This document shows positions 5,775 through 9,324 of a DNA stretch of 9,324 nucleotides, piece after piece. A program made the translations under genes and the position numbers. Positions within the stretch are counted from its first letter, which is position 1, and every line of letters starts with the position of its first letter. The notes under the pieces were generated by a model. It saw only the letters and a list, made by a program, of their open reading frames with translations. It did no database searches and was not told the origin of the DNA. Origin of the DNA: CAVPHV01 sp963704825 (GTDB taxonomy: Bacteria; Actinomycetota; Acidimicrobiia; Spongiisociales; UBA5794). The stretch is from the NCBI GenBank assembly GCA_963704825.1, contig CAVPHV010000002.1:1-9324 (forward strand), given 5' to 3'.

Positions 5775-6468
5775 TCTGCCGGCGCACCTGCGCTCAGCGC
5801 TGCCGGCGTCGGCCCGGGAAGTGTGGCACGCCCTCGTCGGCAACCTCCCCGACGGCGCGTATCTGGTGGGAGGCACCGCCATCGCCGCGCACCTCGGACA
5901 CCGGGTGAGCCGGGACCTCGACTTCTTCGTGGCCGAGCCGTTCCAACCCGAGGAACTGGTCCGCATCTTGGAGGGCCTCGGCCGGTTCGCCGCCACCCAG
6001 ATCTCGCCCGGCACGCTCAACGGCTACCTGGGTGAGACGCGGGTCCAGTTCCTCGACGCCCACGACCAGCGTCCGGTCGACCCCACGATCGACGTCGCCG
6101 GCATCCGGGTCGCCGGACTCCGTGATCTGCTCGCTACCAAGCTGAAGGTAATCGGTGACCGCGGCGAGCTACGGGACTACTTCGACGTGCTGGTGATCGA
6201 AGGCGACACCGGACACCGGGTCGAGGAGGGGCTCGCCGTCATCCTCGAGCGCTACCGACCAGAAACCCCCGATGCTGTCGTCCTTCACATCGTGCGCGCC
6301 CTCGGCTACCTCGACGACGTCGCCGACGATCCTGCCCTGCCGATGGATCGGAACGAGATCGAAGCGTATTGGGCCACACGTCAGCCCGAGATCATTCGCT
6401 CCCTCGACTGGCTCACGGGCCGACAGACGCAACACCGCGACCAACCCGGTCCCGATCTCTCCCGGTGA
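5767..6468 (+). CDS. AbiEii/AbiGii-type nucleotidyltransferase (DUF1814-like), toxin-like
   Basis: 233 aa from GTG 5767. Nucleotidyltransferase-fold protein of the AbiEii/MenT group; family members act as toxins of type IV toxin-antitoxin or abortive-infection systems, and MenT-type enzymes add nucleotides to tRNA 3' ends. The signature motif is complete: YLVGGTAIAAHLGHR (GG at residues 35-36), then RDLDFF with D50 and D52 as metal ligands. Downstream comes the family's K-x-R-D pattern: K125/K127, R132 and RDYFD at 136-140. A helical C-terminal part (about 145-220) follows. There is no signal or membrane segment, so it is cytoplasmic. The start overlaps the antitoxin-like stop by 8 bp, implying coupled translation. 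The tail after about residue 218 is low-complexity and probably unimportant. Target and toxicity are not visible in the sequence. Confidence 0.85.
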   Translation: MGDLPAHLRSALPASAREVWHALVGNLPDGAYLVGGTAIAAHLGHRVSRDLDFFVAEPFQPEELVRILEGLGRFAATQISPGTLNGYLGETRVQFLDAHDQRPVDPTIDVAGIRVAGLRDLLATKLKVIGDRGELRDYFDVLVIEGDTGHRVEEGLAVILERYRPETPDAVVLHIVRALGYLDDVADDPALPMDRNEIEAYWATRQPEIIRSLDWLTGRQTQHRDQPGPDLSR

Positions 6469-6505
6469 CGAGGGGCGTTGACAAGCCGCACGCCGAGGTG
6501 ATGCG

Positions 6506-6520
6506 ATGAGGGAGCGGGCC
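6506..6520 (+). repeat. Subterminal inverted repeat, left, IS110 copy 2
   Basis: Same 15-mer as 31-45; partner at 7922-7936, 14 of 15 matching. Confidence 0.8.
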
Positions 6521-6529
6521 TCCGCTCCC
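6510..6529 (+). promoter_or_regulatory. Left-end hairpin, IS110 copy 2
   Basis: Same 8-bp stem and GCCT loop as 35-54. Confidence 0.6.
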
Positions 6530-6588
6530 CGTTGACGGTTTCCCGATACTCGGGGTGTCAATGTCCGCCTCGAGAAGGGAGGCCCGTT

Positions 6589-7596
6589 GTGTCACGTTAC
6601 GTGGGTATTGACTTGCATCGCCGCCGGTCGGTGGTGGTGATCTTGGATCCGGATGGCACCAAAGTGTCGTCGACGCGGATTGAGAACTCGCCGATGGCTT
6701 TGGCGGCGACGGTCGCCGATGCTGGTCCGGAGCCCGAGGTTGTGTTGGAGGCGACGTGGGGGTGGTATTGGGCTGCGGATGTGATCGAGGAGGCCGGTGG
6801 GCGGGTGCATTTGGCGCATCCGTTGGGGGTGAAGGGTTTCGAGAACCGGCGGGTCAAGAACGACGATCGGGACGCGACCTTGTTGGCGGACTTGTTGCGG
6901 ATGGGGAGTCTGCCGGAGTCGTGGATCGCTCCTCGGTCGTTGCGCCAGTTGCGGGAGCTGGTGCGGTATCGCCACAAGCTGTCCCAGCTGCGTACCGGAT
7001 TGAAGTCTCAGGTGCATTCGGTGTTGGGCAAAGAGGGGGTGGTGCCGTCGTTGACGACGCTGTGGGGTCCCGGTGGGGCCCGGTACCTTGAGGAGACACC
7101 GCTTGGTGAAGCCTACGAGTATCGCATTGAGTCGCTACGGGACCTGATCGGCCACTACGACCGGGAGATCACCGAACTTGACCGTCGTGTCCATCTCCGG
7201 TTGCGCGACGACACCGGGTATCGAACCATCCAGCAATTATCGGGGGTGGGTCGGGTGTTTGCGGGGGTGTTCGTCGCCGAGATCGGTGATATCGGTCGCT
7301 TCCCGCACCCGAAACGGCTGTGCTCGTGGGTCGGGTTGACGCCAAGGCACCGCGAATCCGACGACAAGGTGTTCCGCGGCTCGATCACCAAGCAAGGCTC
7401 GGCGCTGATCCGGTGGGCTGCGGTCGAAGCGGTGGCCCGCTGGCGGGGCGGCGCCCCAATCCGGGACAGCTATCTACGGATCGCTGAACGCCGCGGCACC
7501 AACATCGCCCGGGTCGCTGCCGCCCGCAAACTGGTCACGCTGGTGTTCTACGGGATGCGTGACGGTGAGATCCGCTGCCTGCAGGAGGCAGCGTGA
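6589..7596 (+). CDS. IS110/IS1111-family transposase (DEDD recombinase), copy 2
   Basis: 335 aa from GTG 6589 after AGGGAGG; amino-acid sequence identical to the copy at 114-1121. Domains and catalytic residues are the same (D8, E54, D92/D95, GSITKQGS at 264-271). The two genes differ only at three third-codon positions (6999, 7089 and 7092 here), all synonymous, so both copies have stayed under selection or separated recently. Unlike copy 1, this gene is followed by an unbroken non-coding 3' region, so it is the better candidate for an autonomous element. Third positions are G/T-rich in the first half and C-richer in the second. Confidence 0.93.
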   Translation: MSRYVGIDLHRRRSVVVILDPDGTKVSSTRIENSPMALAATVADAGPEPEVVLEATWGWYWAADVIEEAGGRVHLAHPLGVKGFENRRVKNDDRDATLLADLLRMGSLPESWIAPRSLRQLRELVRYRHKLSQLRTGLKSQVHSVLGKEGVVPSLTTLWGPGGARYLEETPLGEAYEYRIESLRDLIGHYDREITELDRRVHLRLRDDTGYRTIQQLSGVGRVFAGVFVAEIGDIGRFPHPKRLCSWVGLTPRHRESDDKVFRGSITKQGSALIRWAAVEAVARWRGGAPIRDSYLRIAERRGTNIARVAAARKLVTLVFYGMRDGEIRCLQEAA

Positions 7597-7921
7597 GGTT
7601 CGGACACGGCAACAGTTGCGAGCTCGCTATCAGGCATGACCCCACCTGTGGTGCGGGTCGACGCATGTGAATGAGCCCAGTCTGTTGCTGTGGCCGTAAC
7701 GCTCCATGCCCACCACATTGTGCGTGGCGGATGAATGCCCAGGCACCGAACCGCCTCGCCCCACATCGGGGCTGGAGCCGGCGACAACCGTGTCCCCACC
7801 AACCAAGGAGCACCACCCATCTCCTGACGTGAACAACCGAACCCGATCCCGTCGAACATGCCGTCGGTCTTTCGAACGCGTCCACCCACCACCAAGAACG
7901 CGAAACAACGCCGCTTGACAC
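7597..7921 (+). ncRNA. Putative targeting RNA (bridge RNA / seekRNA) region of IS110 copy 2
   Basis: About 325 bp of non-coding sequence after the transposase, the place where IS1111-type elements encode the RNA that binds target and donor DNA. Visible structure: CTATCAGGCAT at 7627-7637 can pair with 7939-7949. A hairpin forms around CACATTGTG near 7713-7730, and GCCCC/GGGGC with loop ACATC forms at 7758-7772. The segment 7868-7881 carries five of the nine differences from copy 1 and is the best candidate for a target guide. There is no credible open reading frame. Exact RNA ends, promoter and fold cannot be fixed by eye. Confidence 0.5.
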
Positions 7922-7936
7922 GGCCCACTCCCTCAT
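7922..7936 (-). repeat. Subterminal inverted repeat, right, IS110 copy 2
   Basis: Same 15-mer as 3607-3621. Confidence 0.8.
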
Positions 7937-7967
7937 GAATGCCTGATAGGGATGTAGGTGTGCGTTC

Positions 7968-7991
7968 TGAGGTTCCCCCGTTTCTCCGGAC
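7968..7991 (+). repeat. IS3 left terminal inverted repeat
   Basis: Starts TGAGGTTCCCCCG; 21 of 24 positions match the reverse complement of 9226-9249. Confidence 0.88.
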
Positions 7992-8035
7992 ACGTAGTGT
8001 GTGGGGCCTGAGGGTCCTGCCGGAGAGGAGAGGCT

Positions 8036-8323
8036 ATGGCTGGACGGTTTTCGCCGGAGTTTCGGCGGAGGGCGGTGGAGTTGGCTCGTGAGCGGATCAA
8101 ACCGATGCCGGAGATCGCGGAGGATCTTGGGGTTTCGGAATCGAGTCTGTGGCGGTGGATGAAGCAGGTTGATGTTGATGAGGGCGCCAGGCCGGGGTTG
8201 ACCAGCGAGGAGCGGGAGGAGCTGGCGCGGTTGCGGCGAGAGAATCGGGTGCTCAAGATGGAGCGTGATTTGCTCTCTCGAGCCGCAGCCTTCTTCGCCT
8301 CGGAGAATGTCCGGCCGAAGTGA
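8036..8323 (+). CDS. IS3-family transposase subunit OrfA
   Basis: 95-aa DNA-binding subunit that recognises the element ends. ATG 8036 is preceded by AGGAGAGG (8026-8033). A helix-turn-helix of the HTH_Tnp_1 type spans about residues 10-43 (PEIAEDLGVSESSLWRWMK). A coiled coil with leucines spaced for dimerisation follows (about 60-80, ELARLRRENRVLKMERDLL). The end RAAAFFASE is the conserved IS3-group OrfA tail. The stop TGA at 8321-8323 overlaps the GTG of orfB (GTGA). OrfB lies in the -1 frame and is open back to 8269, so a -1 frameshift giving an OrfAB fusion is possible, but no classical A-rich slippery heptamer is present. Confidence 0.92.
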   Translation: MAGRFSPEFRRRAVELARERIKPMPEIAEDLGVSESSLWRWMKQVDVDEGARPGLTSEEREELARLRRENRVLKMERDLLSRAAAFFASENVRPK

Positions 8324-9210
8324 TCTTTCGGTTTATGGATGCGCAGAAGGCTCGGTTCCCGATCCGGTTCATGGCGAAGCGTCTTGGGGTGTCGACCAGC
8401 GGGTTCTATGAGTGGCGGTATCGCCAGTCACACCCCAGCCGGCGCCGGGTCGAAGACGCCGCCCTGACGGAGACGATCACCGAGATCTGGCGTCAGTCCC
8501 GCGGCACCTATGGAAGTCCCAGGGTGTGGGCGGAGCTGCGTCTCGGTGAGAACATCGCGGTGGGTCGCAAGCGGGTGGAACGGTTGATGCGGCAGGCCGG
8601 TATTGAGGGTGTGTATCGGCGTCGCCGGCGTGGTTGCACCCGCCGTGACCCTGAGGCGATCCCGTCTGATGATCTGGTCAACCGCCAGTTCACCGTCACT
8701 GAATCTGACCGGTTGTGGGTTGCCGATATCACCGAACATCCCACCAAAGAAGGCAAGGTGTATCTGGCAGTCGTCGTCGACGCCTGGTCGCGGCGGGTAG
8801 TGGGATGGTCGATCGCGGATCATCTCCGTAGCGAACTCGTGGTCGATGCGTTGGATATGGCCATCTGGCGGCGCCGCCCCGAACCTGGCTCCGGTCTGAT
8901 CCACCATGCCGATCACGGCACCCAATACACCTCTTGGGCGTTCGGGCAACGGCTCCGCAAAGCCGGACTACTCGGGTCGATGGGCAGCGTCGGTGACGCC
9001 TTGGATAACGCCCTGGCCGAGTCGTTCTTCGGAACCCTCCAACTCGAACTACTCGACCGGCGACGATGGACAACACGCAAAGAGCTCGCTCAAGCGATCT
9101 TCGAGTACATCGAAGCCTTCTACAACCGTCGTCGCCGACACTCAGCGCTCGGCTACCTATCCCCAATCGAATACGAGCACCGCCACAGCCCCCTCACGGC
9201 TGTGGCATGA
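8320..9210 (+). CDS. IS3-family transposase subunit OrfB (DDE)
   Basis: 296-aa catalytic subunit from GTG 8320 (an in-frame ATG is at 8335). An N-terminal HTH_21-like part (about 45-105) contains YGSPRVWAELR and VERLMRQAGI. The rve integrase core shows the full triad: D136 (LWVADITEH), D198 (IHHADHGTQYTS) and E234 (DNALAESFFGTL), with 35 residues between the last two, the D-35-E spacing expected for IS3. The C-terminal YNRRRRHSALGYLSP is the usual signature tail. No stop or shift is seen, so the element is probably functional. Translation is coupled to orfA by the GTGA overlap or by frameshifting. Confidence 0.94.
   Translation: MIFRFMDAQKARFPIRFMAKRLGVSTSGFYEWRYRQSHPSRRRVEDAALTETITEIWRQSRGTYGSPRVWAELRLGENIAVGRKRVERLMRQAGIEGVYRRRRRGCTRRDPEAIPSDDLVNRQFTVTESDRLWVADITEHPTKEGKVYLAVVVDAWSRRVVGWSIADHLRSELVVDALDMAIWRRRPEPGSGLIHHADHGTQYTSWAFGQRLRKAGLLGSMGSVGDALDNALAESFFGTLQLELLDRRRWTTRKELAQAIFEYIEAFYNRRRRHSALGYLSPIEYEHRHSPLTAVA
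9182..9206 (+). terminator. Hairpin at the 3' end of orfB
   Basis: Perfect 9-bp stem GCCACAGCC / GGCTGTGGC with a 7-base loop, closing just before the orfB stop codon. No T-tract follows, so it is at best a non-classical terminator or an mRNA-stabilising hairpin. Confidence 0.4.
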
Positions 9211-9225
9211 CCACCAACCAAAACA

Positions 9226-9249
9226 GTCCGGGAAACCGGGGGAACCTCA
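9226..9249 (-). repeat. IS3 right terminal inverted repeat
   Basis: Ends GGGGGAACCTCA; partner of 7968-7991. Confidence 0.88.
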
Positions 9250-9289
9250 CTGGCGCTCGTGGCGTCGTCGACATCTCCCGCTGACGCGC

Positions 9290-9317
9290 CGAAACCCCTG
9301 CCGCAGCGAGGGTTTCG
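9290..9317. repeat. Hairpin in the right flank
   Basis: Perfect 8-bp inverted repeat CGAAACCC / GGGTTTCG with a 12-base loop near the window edge. It resembles the GAAACCCC-type arms around the tRNA fragment at 4771-4867. Function is unknown. Confidence 0.4.
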
Positions 9318-9324
9318 TGTGGTC

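Larger units (their letters stand above)
6498..7963 (+). mobile_element. IS110-family (IS1111-type) element, copy 2, uninterrupted
   Basis: 1466 bp, same orientation as copy 1 and identical except for nine substitutions. It begins 29 bp after the toxin-like stop codon and ends 4 bp before the left inverted repeat of an IS3-family element. The short 5' leader, transposase and long 3' non-coding part are all intact, so this copy may be able to move. Confidence 0.93.
7968..9249 (+). mobile_element. IS3-family insertion sequence
   Basis: 1282 bp with terminal inverted repeats 7968-7991 and 9226-9249 matching at 21 of 24 positions (ends TGAGGTTCCCCC). It carries orfA and orfB in overlapping frames. 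The bases next to the ends (GTTC before, CTGG after) show no 3-4 bp target duplication, which an undisturbed IS3 insertion would normally have. Confidence 0.93.

Noticed and set aside
23..7963. A working composite transposon with the IS110 copies as ends
   Set aside because: The copies are direct repeats with an interesting segment between them, but IS110-type elements move by RNA-guided recombination of one element; joint movement of both is not shown. Homologous recombination explains the layout more simply.
8269..8320. A programmed -1 frameshift site between orfA and orfB
   Set aside because: The frame is open, but the only repetitive motif is GCC-TTC-TTC, not a classical slippery heptamer; the GTGA overlap already explains orfB expression. 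Not excluded.
1..9324. CRISPR array or origin of replication
   Set aside because: No regularly spaced repeats with spacers and no iteron or DnaA-box cluster were seen.

Overview
This GC-rich window is an accessory region built almost entirely of mobile DNA. Protein style (IS110, IS21 and IS3 transposases, a tyrosine integrase remnant beside a tRNA-Glu(CTC) 3' fragment, a probable leaderless start with TAGAAT as -10, frequent GTG starts) suggests a high-GC actinobacterium. The phylum is an inference; the sequence gives no species marker.

Layout. (1) 23-3648: first copy of an IS110-family, IS1111-type element with an intact DEDD recombinase gene (114-1121). Its 3' non-coding part is split by an IS21-family element (1281-3434: istA-istB, multiple terminal repeats, 6-bp target duplication ACCGCC). 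(2) 3649-6497: a 2.85-kb non-IS segment holding an unrecognised leftward gene, a 5'-truncated tyrosine integrase, a 41-bp tRNA-Glu 3' fragment that looks like an attachment core, and a two-gene operon resembling an AbiE/MenT-type (type IV) toxin-antitoxin module: a helix-turn-helix antitoxin-like protein followed by an AbiEii/DUF1814 nucleotidyltransferase. (3) 6498-7963: second, uninterrupted copy of the IS110-type element. Its transposase protein is identical to the first. (4) 7968-9249: an IS3-family element (orfA, orfB with a complete DDE triad) starting 4 bp after the IS110 right end. (5) 9250-9324: flank with one hairpin.

The most interesting signal comes from comparing the two IS110 copies base by base. 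Over 1466 bp they differ at 9 positions. Three are in the transposase gene and all are synonymous; five are packed into 14 bp of the 3' non-coding region, where IS1111-type elements encode their targeting RNA (bridge RNA or seekRNA). The variable segment of each copy resembles the left insertion flank of the OTHER copy. This is what one would expect if an IS-bearing circle (the integrase-att-toxin/antitoxin segment) had entered by homologous recombination between two copies with differently programmed RNAs, giving two hybrid copies. The integrase-att-toxin/antitoxin order is itself an attP-like order. The guide reading is a hypothesis; the clustering of differences is directly visible.
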